From the NCBI RefSeq assembly GCF_033115175.1, contig NC_084827.1:60263201-60327200 (forward strand): a stretch of 64,000 nt of DNA, written 5' to 3'. Below the pieces are notes generated by a model. The model searched no databases and was not told the DNA's origin. It saw only the letters and a list, made by a program, of their open reading frames with translations. Each line of letters opens with the position of its first letter. Within the stretch, counting starts at the first letter, position 1. Shown in pieces: positions 22,312 through 33,119 of the stretch. The translations under genes and the position numbers were made by a program. This stretch comes from Lepus europaeus. Taxonomy: Eukaryota; Chordata; Mammalia; Lagomorpha; Leporidae.

Positions 22312-24748
22312 AAATTTGGACTTTGACAATGTCCAGATGGGCCCCTGAAAATTTCAAAGATACATGTCTCTCATCTTATAGAAACACCAACTAATCATTG
22401 GATTATATTAGAAGTACTGTCAAGATGTGAAGTGGTGCTAAATTTTAAGTTTTGATGATATAAAATGCTACTGATACAAATGTCTGAAAGTTAAAAAATC
22501 TAATGATCTTGGGTTACTAAACATGATGGTTATCTTAATGAGAAAGATTGGAAGACAAAAGGGTTAAATGTTTTGTAAAATCCTATAGGTGCTTTTGAAA
22601 ATACTGTGTGAAGTAAGCAAGTGCCTCTTGTTGGTTGATGAGTTTATAATTTTAAACATGGCTACTTGAAGTCTTTTGTCATCCACAGTTTTATAGATCA
22701 TATTTGCTGCTCATAAAACTAAAACATGGTTGGTTCTGTGTTTAGTTATCCTCCTCTAGGTTCCGATGGACTTTTTCCAGCCACTTCTATTGTATTCAGT
22801 ACTTTGGGATGGTTCTGTAAACAGAAAAAGCCAAAAATGTACTACAGGTTCCAACTGGAAGAAAGTATGGTTAATTCAGCTTACTAAGAGCAGAAAGTAA
22901 TTCAAATCAATTGGTAATTAAAAAAAAAACAGTTAAAGAGTTTAAGAAGCTTTATTGTTCTTTTATGTTTTGTTATATGTGTATACTTACTATATGTATA
23001 CATGAGAAAACTTATTAAGAACTTTGTTTTATTTGGCTTATAGATAAAAGATTGCCCATAAATTTAAACAGCTAAAATATATCTTTGTAATCAAAGTGAT
23101 CTGAATCTCTGTATCAGATGTTTTAAATCTGTTGATAGAAAGAAATTAAAGCGTTTTTAAATGCTAATGCTTGAATTTTCTGGTTAAACAAGCTACATTA
23201 TGTTAGATATTTAAGAGATATTTTCAAATACATGTATTAAAATTTATAGAAGGCATTGGACCTTCTGTTAAATGTTTTCTTAAGCTGTTATCTAATGGTT
23301 GAAATTGTTTGCTAAGTTTTCATTTGATGTTGCTATTGTCAGCAAGTGATCTGGGACTTGCCTCCTCATTTCTCTATTCTAAGCCTGACTTTTCCCTCAT
23401 TTCTCTATTCTCTTTGAAGTAGGAAACTAATTTTATCCTGAATGACTCTCCAAGATGCACAATTTGATTTTTAGATCTCATAAAAGGGATGGCTAACATT
23501 TTCTGTAATAGCATAGCCAACATGAGAGCTTAAATTATAATTTCATAGCTAAATTTATTTTGCCATTGGCACAGTAATCAGGCAAAACCTCCCTTTCAGA
23601 CCACACAAAGGGGTAGAAAGTTTTAAAGTGAGGATATAGCTTTTCTCATGGGCTTTGTCTACCTCAAAATAAACCACTATCAGAACATGTCAGTGACTAT
23701 AGACTTCAAGTTTAGACTACTGAAGATTAGAGATGGGACTTGAGCACCCCCTTGACTTGCATCCTCTGGTCTGCTTTAATAAAAACCAGGAGGAAAAGAA
23801 AGCGAGGCATCAGAAGCAATGTAAAGATAGGTGGCAGGCCTATTAAATGTAACTCTGTACAGTGATCTGCCATCAAAGAGACCCAACAGGCCAGTCCACC
23901 GCAGTGGCTTTCAAAGTGGTAAGCCTGGGCTTCAGCAGAAGTCAGCTTATAAAGAGCCTTGGCAGCTCTGTGAGCCAAGAATTGGACTACTGGAAATGGA
24001 ACTGCTCTGGAGTCAAAGGATGCCCAGGTTATAGCCACAGACCTTGCTAGCTCCAAGCTGTAAAGACTTTACTTGGCCCAGCTTCCAAAATGACTACCAC
24101 TGCAGCTGAGGGGACAGCCAAATAGGGTCAGTAACACCACAGGCAGAACTATAAATTTCCTGTTAGAGATGCCACCTGACTACCTGGCCAGCTCTCCTCC
24201 CAGGCCAGCTAGGTGATGGTAATCAACAGGGTGCCTTCCCAAGGAGGTTCACACCCATGTGAAGAGATAGATAGGTCTGGGCCTCATAACTGATAAGGCC
24301 TTAAAGCCCACCAGATTATTACTAAGCCTCTTCTGTCAGTTTCTATTTAACTCTCAGAGAACTTATTTGTAGCTCAGACAGCACCTCTCTTAGGTCCTCT
24401 AATAATGACTCTGTCCTTTGTTCTAGACCCTGTCTAGCCTATTTGAGGCCTCATCCCTTTATAATCATAGCATCTACTCAAACATCAATGGCTCTACTTC
24501 CAGCGTGTATGTATTGATGGTTCTGTCCCCCACTTAATGTTGTATGATCATTCAGAATTTCTCTACAGACAAAACCCTCTACCTGCAAAAGATGAATGGC
24601 TTTTCTCCTGGTCTTGGTTGGGAACAGTTTTAAATCACGTCTATCAAACAGCCTTCACAAAGGTCCAAAGATCCTCTTCATTTCCTCTCATTATTTGGTT
24701 AATGCCACTCTTAGGATCATTGGTTGTTATTCTCACCCTGTCTTTTAT
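22312..24748 (+). repeat. ERV body shared with the L1 chimera
   Basis: From 'aatttggactttgacaatg' to 'accctgtcttttatac' this stretch aligns collinearly with 54,255-56,595, with many identical runs such as 'ggactttttccagccacttc' and 'aacatggctacttgaagtct'. It is AT-rich and mostly non-coding in appearance until about 23,780. The part at about 24,556-24,697 is absent from the other copy. Confidence 0.85.
23780..24055 (+). pseudogene. Degenerate gag nucleocapsid-like remnant
   Basis: Two overlapping frames together resemble the zinc-knuckle part of class I retroviral Gag. A first segment around 23,900-23,950 reads like 'GFQSGKPGLQ', and a second, in another frame near 23,975-24,020, reads like 'LDYWKWNCSG'. 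Cysteines are lost and a frameshift separates them, so the gene is broken. The homologous stretch at 55,709-56,020 keeps more of the cysteines. The call rests on motif likeness only. Confidence 0.45.
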
Positions 24749-24914
24749 ACTACAGTGTCTGTTTAAGTGTTTACAGGAGGTGATAATGGAACGAACCAAG
24801 GCCTTCAGCAACCAGGTGGTTAACCGGTCAACCCAATGCTGCTACAGGGATATACACGGCTCCCCACCCAAGAGACAGCAGCTAGAGACATCACCCCAGG
24901 TCAGCAGGAAGTAG
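24537..24914 (+). pseudogene. Env transmembrane-subunit-like remnant
   Basis: A 125-residue frame just upstream of the polypurine tract has a hydrophobic segment at residues about 51-78 ('WLMPLLGSLVVILTLSFI'), then a Cys-containing juxtamembrane part and a polar tail. Position and layout fit the C-terminal end of a retroviral Env TM subunit. The ectodomain, fusion peptide and CX6CC motif are not present, so it is a fragment. About 500 bp separate it from the gag-like remnant, so nearly all of pol has been deleted. Confidence 0.55.
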
Positions 24915-24990
24915 CTCTAAAGACAGATCATTGTCCCTCTACCCCTCCTGGAATTTTGGGCTAATACAATCCCATACAACTTCTGATTTA

Positions 24991-25010
24991 TAAAAAACAA
25001 AAGGGGGGAA
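24991..25010 (+). promoter_or_regulatory. Polypurine tract
   Basis: The run ending aaaaggggggaa directly precedes the 3' LTR start tgttag at 25,011, as expected for the plus-strand primer site of a retrovirus. Confidence 0.8.
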
Positions 25011-25343
25011 TGTTAGTAAAATGGTGCAGTCCCAGCACCATCCTAGGCTCTAGCCCCTGCCACCATTGCTGCAAGCCAGGTAGCCATGTGGCCCAACCAT
25101 CGGTGTCAGCCCAACCCCCATCCTAATGGGATTTGCTGCCACTACTTCCCTGCCCATCCCCTGGCAAAGTGTTCCTGAACATGTGGCTCTCATTCTCTCC
25201 ATCTCCTGATCTCTCTGTCTCTCTGTCTGTCTCTGTCTCTTGATTTCTCTCTCGCCCTCTCTCTTACACTCTCTGACTCTCTTTTTCCTTGTTTGCCCCT
25301 TCCCTCCAGTCTTTCAGGTTTCCCCCAATAAACTCTTTCCCTT
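25011..25343 (+). repeat. 3' LTR (U3-R) ending at poly(A)
   Basis: U3 is about 170 bp starting 'tgttagtaaaatggtgcagt'. R matches the 5' R and ends 'aataaactctttccctt'. AATAAA (25,327-25,332) is followed 11 bp later by eight A's, and U5 is absent. An LTR end made by reverse transcription would include U5. Confidence 0.82.
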
Positions 25344-25359
25344 AAAAAAAATGGAGTGT

Positions 25360-26298
25360 CTCTTCATAATTAATAGTCCTAGTAATTGCTATTTCCAATA
25401 GTTACGTAGATTTGAATACTTTCTTATTTGTACTGATTTTCTCCTCCTTAAAAGTATTCAAAAGCTTACTTATTTATGCATGGATTCTCATACCTTTAGG
25501 CTGAATCCATAAATTTTTAATAGCTGATGTACTTCTTGCAAAAAAAAATCACACATACAAATGTGTATAAACACACACACAAAAAAAAAAAACTATCAAG
25601 ACCTATGACATTTTCCACTCACTTTCTAGACAGTCTTACAATTTTTAAGTTTGCCAATTATTGCAAATGATAATTTGTCAAAAGAAATATACTCTAAAAA
25701 ATAAAGCTATGAGCTCAATATTTTAAATAACTCAGCAAGTATAAAATCGTCTCACTGTTTTCTCCAAATTAATTAATGTTGTTCTTCTGGGATGGCTAAG
25801 AAGACTCTAAAGTTGTTTGTGTTGGTTAGATTGATTGTCTTATTAATTAGTGATAGTGGAAGACTTTAGATCTTGTATAGAAAAAAACAGAAATAAATTA
25901 AAATTGTTACATAGGCAATTTACTGGTTTTGATGAGCCATGTCTCTTGGGAACAACACTGAAGAATTGATTTCCTTAGCAAACATTGAGTCAAACACATT
26001 CAGTAGCTTCCCACACAAACTGGTCCAATCTTCCTGATGAGAATAATTAGAAAATTCATAAATCATCAATAAATTAATTAACTGTTAAGGTAAAATATTA
26101 CTGGATAAAATCCAAGAAAAAGGAGACTTGGAGAGATAAGTTATCATTCTAATTATCTACAAAATTTAGAGTGCATGAACTACCAAGAAAAGGGATGTCT
26201 TGACAAGTATTTAACCTGCAGCTTACAGATAAGGGTGAATTAGGGAAAAAAAAAAACATAAATTTTCAGGAGAAATATAATCTTAAAAAGTAAAACAG
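25360..26298. other. Unassigned AT-rich sequence
   Basis: No gene or clear repeat. A short (CA)n/A-rich patch lies at about 25,570-25,592. Confidence 0.4.
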
Positions 26299-26578
26299 GG
26301 GCTGGAATGGTGGTGCAGAGAGTTAAAAGACAACTTGCATCCCATCATGGCAGCTCCACTTCCAATCCACTGCACTTGGGAAGGCAGAGGATGGCCAAAG
26401 CGCTTGGGCCCCTGCACCCACACAGGCAACCAGGATGGAGTTCTGGGCTCTGGCTTTGGTTTGGCCCAGAACAGCCCATTGCCGCCATTTACAGAGTTAG
26501 CCACAGATGGAAGATCTTCGTCAGTCTCTCCCTGTCACTCTTTCACATAAATAAAGGAATACTTTTTTTTAAAAAACA
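26299..26578 (+). mobile_element. C-SINE
   Basis: Head 'ggggctggaatggtggtgca', middle 'ggatggccaaagcgcttggg', tail 'cataaataaaggaatactt'. The (CT)n tail is short. Confidence 0.85.
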
Positions 26579-27354
26579 AAAAGTAAGCCAATTGTAGCCC
26601 ACATTTGGATGAACTCAGTAAGTAAAAATTAGATGAAGACATAGCTAGGAGAGTTTAACCTGGTAGTATTTAAGTGTGCTTCTTGACTCAGTAGCTTGAT
26701 GACTTTTGTCATTTGAGGAAATTCTTAGGTAGTCTTTCTTCAAATATGAGACCACCATCATTTTCTCTTTCCTCTCTAATTATCATACTTTCATCCTTTT
26801 CATTCCCTCTCTTTATGTTTCCCCTATGTTTTATTCATTGTCTTTTGAACTAGTTTTCAATGTACTGATTCACATTAACTATGTAACTTAAGCTGATTGC
26901 AAGGGAAAGGATGAATATATCAGTAAATATGAATGAATATTGACCTTGGTAATTAAAACAAATGATGTCTGTAAAGACCCATACCTGTGTGTATCTGTCA
27001 GTCAACACCTATGTATCTATCTATGTTTATACCATCTCAAATATAGCAAGTATAACTAGAAGATTTTTGATGGAACTAAATTTTTCTGTGTGCATATTTG
27101 TTGTCCAGGAATTAGAAAATCATCAAACTTTATCATATTTTAATCAACCAATGTTTATTTGTTGGTACCTCATAGGCAACCACTTAGTCTGCTGTGTCAT
27201 AACACCAATCCCAAATAAATAAATCTTAAATAAAATCTTATACCACTTAATACTTAGAGCAAACATCCTACTTCATGATGAAATATTGTTAGCATTCCCT
27301 CTGAGTATGGAAAAGAATAAATATTCCTTGCTAGCTCAGGTTCTATTTATGTTT
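26579..27354. other. Unassigned sequence, no gene seen
   Basis: No gene or confident repeat recognised. Confidence 0.4.
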
Positions 27355-27507
27355 ATATTGGTGGTATGCTAACCAGTGCAATCAGGCATGAAACAGTAAA
27401 ACTATCAAAATGTGAAGAATACTAGTTTATATAAACAAAAAAGCAAATATATTGAGCCATGTTAATAGCTATAGCAACCAAAATTAGGAAGACTGTCTGA
27501 TTAAAGG
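27355..27507 (+). mobile_element. Possible old L1 ORF2 fragment
   Basis: 'accagtgcaatcaggcatga' followed by A-rich text resembles a diverged L1 ORF2 segment read on the plus strand. It is the target of the L1 that follows. Confidence 0.35.
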
Positions 27508-27518
27508 CCAATGATGTA

Positions 27519-28269
27519 CAACTCCCTGGTAATAATAACAGAATTAAAAAGGAAAGAAAGTCCAAAAGGGAAGCAGTCCACACAGCAGAGTCCTAGAATG
27601 ACATTTGCTGTGAATAACACTATGACCTCAGAATCAACCCTTAAAGCTTCCTGGTCTGGCTGAAAGGCCTGGGAGAGCATTTCAGGCATGGAAAGCCAAG
27701 ACTCTGTAGAAAAAAAAAGATATCCTACAAGCAGGATCTCTCTGAGACCTCAGTGGAAAGAAAGGGCCATCAAAGGAAGATATATTCTTCTCTGAAGGGA
27801 GGAGAGAATATCCACTTTGCTTATGGCCGTGGCCACATACTGATGGAGTCTATGATCTCAAAAGGCTTCCATAGCCTTGGCAGCCCATGTCAAGAGCCTC
27901 AGGTGATCACTGACATCATAAATAAGAGTGTTAATTGTTAAAAGAACAACAGAAGTCACTCCCCATGTAGGACCTCTGTCCCTAATGAGTTGTACTATGA
28001 CAATCAACTGCAAATTTTGTGCCCAAACTGTACTCTATATGTTGTGTGTGTACATGGGTGCAAACTGTTGAAATCCATGCTTAACATAGAGTTGGTCCTC
28101 TGTTTATAAAATCAAACTAAAAATGAACCATAATGAAGGAGATAGGAGAGAGAGAGGGAGGTGGGATGGGAGGTAAGGTGGGGAGGGTGGGTATCGGGGA
28201 AAGAACCACTATATTCCTAAAGTTATATCTACAAAAAAATGCATTCATTAAATAAAAACTTAAAAAATA
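27519..28269 (+). mobile_element. 5'-truncated rabbit-type L1 3' UTR
   Basis: The plus-strand 3' UTR carries the standard landmarks 'aggcatggaaagccaagac', 'ggcttccatagccttggca' and 'gggtgcaaactgttgaaatc', ending 'attaaataaaaacttaaaaa'. An 11-bp direct repeat ccaatgatgta lies at 27,508-27,518 and 28,270-28,280. An older subfamily than the copies at 40 and 50 kb. Confidence 0.88.
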
Positions 28270-28307
28270 CCAATGATGTATCTATATTTCAGCAGCAAAT
28301 GAAAATT

Positions 28308-28635
28308 GAGGGGCTAGAGCTATGGCATGGGGGTAAAGCACCACCTGCAGTGCTGGCATCCCATATGGGCACCTGTTGGAGATCTGGCTGCTCCTCTTCT
28401 GATCCAACTCTCTGCTACAGCCTGGGAAACAGTAGAAAATAGCACAAGGGCTTGGGCCCCTGAATCCACCTGGGAGACCCCAGTGAAGCTCCTGGCTCCT
28501 GGCTTCTGCTTGTCCCAGTCCCAGCCATTGCAGTCATTTAGGGAGTGAACCAGTGGATGGAAGGTCTCTCTCTTTGTCTTTCCTTCTCTCTCTGTAACCA
28601 TGCCTTTCAAATAAATAAACCGAATATTTAAATAA
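28308..28635 (+). mobile_element. C-SINE
   Basis: Plus-strand copy from 'gaggggctagagctatggca' to 'tttcaaataaataaaccgaa'. Confidence 0.88.
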
Positions 28636-28701
28636 ATAATGAAACAAACTAAAATGTATAGGAGATATGCTAGCTAAAATAATCTAAATAAAAAACAATG
28701 T

Positions 28702-29044
28702 CAAGGCCAGCTCTGTGGCCTAGTGGGCTAGGTCTCTTCCTATACTGCCTGCATTCCATATGGGCAATGGTTTGTGTCCCTGCTGCCCCTCTTCCCATCC
28801 AGCTCTCTGCTAGGGCCTGGAAAAGCAATGGAAAATGGCCCATCTGCTTGGGTCCTGCATCCACTTGGGAGACCTGGAAGAAGCTCCTGGCTTCTGATCG
28901 TTCCGGCTTTGGATTTTGCAGCCACCTGGGAAATGAACCAGTGGATGGAAGATTCTCTCTCTCTCTCTCTCTCACCCTCTCTCTCTGGTCTCTGTATCCC
29001 TGTAACTCTGTCCTTCAAATAAATAAATAAATAAATAAATAAAA
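28702..29044 (+). mobile_element. C-SINE
   Basis: Plus-strand copy from 'aaggccagctctgtggccta' to a (AAAT)n end. It carries a small extra segment 'gatcgttccggctttggat' relative to its neighbours. Confidence 0.9.
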
Positions 29045-29461
29045 GTAAGGGGAAGTTGAGATTTAGAAAATAAAACTGTAGATGATAATAAGTAGCATGA
29101 AGTGGCTAGGAAAAATCTAATTCTTCACAGGAAAAAAATTAAAATTTATAAAAAATTTAAATACATTGAAATATAATGTATTTTCAGCAAATGTTGCTCA
29201 AATGCAGGCTGTATAAAAGAGACAGGCATTGGTAATCTACTTCATGCACTTTGTATAAATCAATTCCAGAGGAATTGCAGATTTAATTGTGAGAGGTAAA
29301 AAGCAATAAATTGTCTACAAGATAACACAGGGTAATGATTTCATGTCTTTGAGGCAGGAAGAGACTTCTTTAACAAGACACCAAAAGTACCAATCCTACA
29401 AGGAAGGAAACCATGATTTGTAACTCTGATTATAGAGAAGACTGAAAACATGTCATTGTAA

Positions 29462-29600
29462 AAATTAAAAGAAAAATAAGAAAAGGAGGGAGAATGGGGG
29501 AGAGGGAGGTTAGGGTAGGAAGTACCATTATGCTCTTATAACTGTATATATGAAACATGTGAAATTATTTCTTTTTTTATAAACGATTTTTTTAAAAAAA
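29462..29600 (+). mobile_element. Short L1 3'-end fragment
   Basis: Purine-rich 'ggagggagaatgggggagag', then 'accattatgctcttataact' and an A-rich end match the L1 3' terminus type also seen at 30,223 and 37,608. Confidence 0.5.
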
Positions 29601-29930
29601 AATAGAATAAGGAACTTTAAGATGCCATCAGGAAAATGAGAAAGGAAGCCACCAAGTAGGAAAATGTATCTGAAACACATATAATTAATATAGGGTTCAT
29701 GTACAAGTATAGTGCCTATAAGTGAGTTCCACCAAAACAATTGGAAAGAAACAGACAAACTAATAGGAACAGGATCAAACAATAAGAGTAAGTATTTCAC
29801 AAAAGAGGATGTCCAAGTACTCAGCATGAACCAATGCTTCCTATCAATTGCTTTTTAATTGCTAAATGTTTCATTTGGTTGAGCATTAAACCCTTGATTG
29901 TAATATAAATTTAAAAATGTGTTATCTCTT

Positions 29931-30222
29931 GGCTGGAATAGCAGGTTAATCCCATTCTAGTCCCAGCTTTTCCTCTTCTGATCCAGCGCTCTGCTTATGA
30001 CCTGGGAAAGCAGTGGAAGATGACCCAAATGCTTGGGCCCCTGCACCCCTGTGGAAGACCCAGAAGCAGCTCGTGGCTCCTGGCTTCAGATCAGGAGCTC
30101 TGGCCATTGAGGCCATTTGGGGAGTTAATCAGAGGATGGAAGACATTACTCTCTATCTCTATCTTTCTGCCTGCAATTCTACCTCACAACTAAATAAATA
30201 AATAAATCTTTAAAAAATATAT
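29931..30222 (+). mobile_element. C-SINE, 5'-shortened
   Basis: The head is shortened ('ggaatagcaggttaatccca'); middle and tail are complete, ending 'aaataaataaataaatctt'. Confidence 0.85.
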
Positions 30223-30755
30223 ATTATTTCAAAAACTAAAAAGAGGAAGTAAGAAAGGGAGAGAATGGAAGGAAAGGAAGGAGAGAGGGGAAAGGGGGAA
30301 GAGGGGAAGGGAATATTATATTCTTAGAATTTTTTTTTTTATTTTTTATTTTTTTAACAGGCAGAGTAGACAGTGAGAGAGAGACAGAGAGAAAGGTCTT
30401 CCTTTTGCCGTTGGTTCACCCTCCAATGGCCGCCACGGTAAGTGTGCTGCGGCCAGCGCACCGCGCTGATCCGATGGCAGGAGCCAGGTGCCTATCCCGG
30501 TCTCCCATGGGGTGCAGGGCCCAAGGACCTGGGCCATCCTCCACTGCACTCCCGGGCCACAGCAGAGAGCTGGCCTGGAAGAGGGGCAACTGGGACAGGA
30601 TCGGTGCCCTGACCGGGACTAGAACCCGGTGTGCCGGCGCCGCAAGGCGGAGGATTAGCCTAGTGAGCCGCGGCGCCGGCCATATTCTTAGAATTTTATC
30701 TATGAAGTATATTGAATATGTTAAAACTAAAAATAAGTTTAAAAATACTCTAAAA
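30223..30755 (+). mobile_element. L1 3'-end fragment split by a SINE
   Basis: Purine-rich 'gagagaatggaaggaaagg', then 'gaatattatattcttagaat', interrupted by a C-SINE2, then 'tttatctatgaagtatattg' and an A-rich end. The two halves share the SINE's direct repeat. Confidence 0.6.
30334..30681 (-). mobile_element. Young C-SINE2 with 16-bp direct repeat
   Basis: Minus-strand near-consensus copy ending 'agccgcggcgccggcc'. The direct repeat atattcttagaatttt lies at 30,318-30,333 and 30,682-30,697. Confidence 0.95.
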
Positions 30756-30949
30756 TGAAGGAAGAAAACTTTATTTCACCATGAGATACAGTAAAATCTC
30801 TCTAGAACAGCAATCCCAACTTTTGATTAGGATGTGGAGCTATAGGAATTCCATATCACTGTTGTTACTTCTCAAAATGCACAAACGTTTCACATGTAAA
30901 CGAACTTTAAGACTCATCAATTTCATTGCTACAGATACAGAGAGTCCAT

Positions 30950-31355
30950 GAAAAGTTTATTGTCTTTGAATTCTACTTTCTATGAACTTTTGCAAGCTCC
31001 TTCCTTTGCAGTTACTTGAAAAATTTCAAGGTAAAATGGAATTAAGAAATGGTTTTTTTGGTGCAAAAAATTCTGAAATCCATGCATATGAAGAGTCTTC
31101 AAAAAGTTCATGAAAAAACTGCAAACTCTTTTGCACAAATAAACTTACCTTTCCATTCCATTTTCCATGAACTTTTCAAAATATCCTTACATTCTACAGA
31201 CTTTACATAACTCTTGAAATACAGACCTTCTTTTTTCATAATATGCATTTTTGCAAACATTTTGAAGTTCCTTTGTATGCATAGATTTCATTCTTTGGCA
31301 GAAAGTAATTGAGTTTTAATTTCATTTTCACAATTTTTGAAGTGCCCTCATATAT
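30950..31355. repeat. Palindromic interspersed repeat, copy B (double)
   Basis: 'gagtccatgaaaagtttatt' at 30,951 is mirrored by 'ccatgaacttttcaaaatat' at 31,166. A second set, 'cttcaaaaagttcatgaaaa' at 31,098 and 'cacaatttttgaagtgccct' at 31,330, overlaps it. Two copies appear nested or tandem. Motifs such as 'ggtgcaaaaaattctgaaat' also occur in the other copies. Confidence 0.55.
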
Positions 31356-31802
31356 GTGCACATATGCACTGAAACCTATCAATATACATAGCATCATGTA
31401 TTACAAATAAAAAACTAGACACAACTCAAATGTCCACCAGCATAAGGATAGATATTATAAGATGGTGTAATTAGAATGGATATTCTAATATGGAGAATAT
31501 ATACAAAAGAAAACTTCACAGCAATTAAAATACACAAATTATAGCTATGCTTTGTTTCTAAAGTGATATAATTAAAGGAATGAAAATTTCACATCATTAT
31601 GACTCAAGAAAATAAATGTATAGTTTCCAAAGAAACATGAACAAAAAAAGCTAGCAATACATTTATATATAAAGAATAATACATGATGAACAATTTGGAT
31701 ATATTTTAGATATGCAGTGTTCATTTATATATGAAAAATATATGTGATCCTTTCCATAGATTCAGTAAAAGTATTGGTTAGTACTCAATATCCATTGGGA
31801 TT

Positions 31803-33119
31803 ATTTTTTAAAACTTTTATCAGTAAATATAATTTTCCAAAGTACATTTTATGGATTACAATGGCTATCCCCCCTCCCATAACTTCCCTCCCACCCACAC
31901 CCCTCCCATCTTCCACTCCCTCTCCCATTCCATTCACATCAAGATTCATTTTCAATAATCTTTATATACAGAAGATTGATTTAGCCTATTGAGCCATGGC
32001 ACCGTGGCTTAACAGGCTAATCCTCTGCCTTGCAGCACTGGCACACCGGGTTCTAGTCCAAGTTGGGGTGTCGGATTCTGTCCCGGTTGCCCCTCTTCCA
32101 GGCCAGCTCTCTGCTATGGCCCGGGAAGGCAGTGGAGGATGGCCCAAGTGCTTGGGCCCTGCACCCCATGGGAGACCAGGAGAAGCACCTGGCTCCTGCC
32201 TTGGGGTTAGCGTTGTGCGCTGGCCACGGTGGCCATTGGAGGGTGAACCAAGGGCAAAGGAAGACCTTTCTCTCTGTCTCTCTCTCTCACTATCTACTCT
32301 GCCTGTCAAAAATAAAAATAAAAATAAAAAATAAAAAATAATAGGAAAAAAAAAGAAGATCGATTTAGTATATATTAAGTAAATATTTCATCGGTTTGCA
32401 CCCACACAGAACATAAAGTGTAAAATACTGTTTGAGTACCAGTTATAGCATTAATTCACATTGGACAACAATTTAAGGACAGAGATCCCACATGAGGAAT
32501 AAGTACACAGTGACTCCTGTTGTTGATTTAACAAATTGACACTCTTGTTTATGGCATCAGAAATCTCCCTAGGCTCTAATCATGAGTTTCCAAGGCTATG
32601 GAAGCCTCTTGAGTTCACTGACTTCAATCTTATTTAGACAAGGTCATAGTCAAAGTGGAAGTTCTCTCCTCCCTTCAGAGAAAGGTACCTCCTCCTTTGA
32701 TGGCCCATTCTTTCTACTGGGATATCACTCACAGAAATCTTTCATTTAGAGTGCTAGAGTGTCTTGGCTTTTCATGCCTAAAATACTCTCATGGGCTCTT
32801 GAGCCAGATCTGAATGCCTTAAGGGCTGATTCTGAGGCCAGAGTGCTATTTAGGACATCTGCCATTCTATGAGTCGGCTGCTGTGTATCCCACTTTCCAT
32901 GTTGGATTGTTCTCTCCCTTTTTCATTTGGGACATGCTCAATCGCACTTGCCCCTAATAGTGGAGTTAGAAATGTGCCAGGGGATTCCAATACAATCCAA
33001 TCAAGAATGCATGTACTAATGCCATCTCACTAGCCCAAGTGATCAATTTCAGTTCACAATTGATCACACTGATAGGTCTAAGAGTCAAAGGGATTGCACA
33101 AATAAGACTAGTGTCTGCG
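31803..33119 (-). mobile_element. Twin-primed L1 insertion (5' part inverted)
   Basis: The left arm (31,803-32,925, split by a SINE) is a minus-strand L1 3' UTR from poly(A) inwards. At about 32,926 the orientation flips, and the right arm (to 33,119) is plus-strand 3' UTR lying just upstream of the left arm in the consensus, with about 20 bp lost. A perfect 16-bp direct repeat aatatccattgggatt lies at 31,787-31,802 and 33,120-33,135, so both arms are one insertion. Confidence 0.88.
31985..32354 (+). mobile_element. C-SINE2 with fold-back 5' end
   Basis: The direct repeat gaagat(t/c)gatttag lies at 31,971-31,984 and 32,355-32,368. Between the left repeat and the SINE head are 15 extra bases, cctattgagccatgg, which are nearly the reverse complement of the SINE's own first bases (ccgtggcttaacagg). 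The tail is (AAAAT)n rather than pure A. Confidence 0.9.

Larger units (their letters stand above)
20216..25345 (+). mobile_element. Processed (L1-copied) endogenous retrovirus RNA
   Basis: The unit begins inside an LTR at R, not U3, and ends at the R poly(A) site followed by A's, so it lacks the 5' U3 and the 3' U5. That is the shape of a genomic retroviral RNA. A 14-bp direct repeat aaaaaatggagtgt flanks it (20,202-20,215 and 25,346-25,359), far longer than the 4-6 bp made by retroviral integrase and typical of L1 target-primed insertion. The inside holds a PBS, a long degenerate body with a gag-like remnant, an env-like reading frame, a polypurine tract and a 3' U3-R. Most of pol is missing. 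A young C-SINE2 later inserted at 21,217-21,552. HERV-W processed copies in human are the known precedent. Confidence 0.85.
29245..31745 (+). mobile_element. Ancient L1 (L1M-type) ORF2 end, plus strand, with nested insertions
   Basis: Old L1 ORF2 landmarks appear in order on the plus strand between younger insertions: 'agagacttctttaacaagac' (29,365), 'caaaagaggatgtccaagta' (29,800), 'ttaggatgtggagctatagg' (30,826) and 'ctcaaatgtccaccagcata' (31,425). Frames are destroyed. Nested inside are an L1 3' end (29,462), a C-SINE (29,931), an L1 3' end with its own SINE (30,223) and a palindromic repeat (30,950). Confidence 0.65.
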
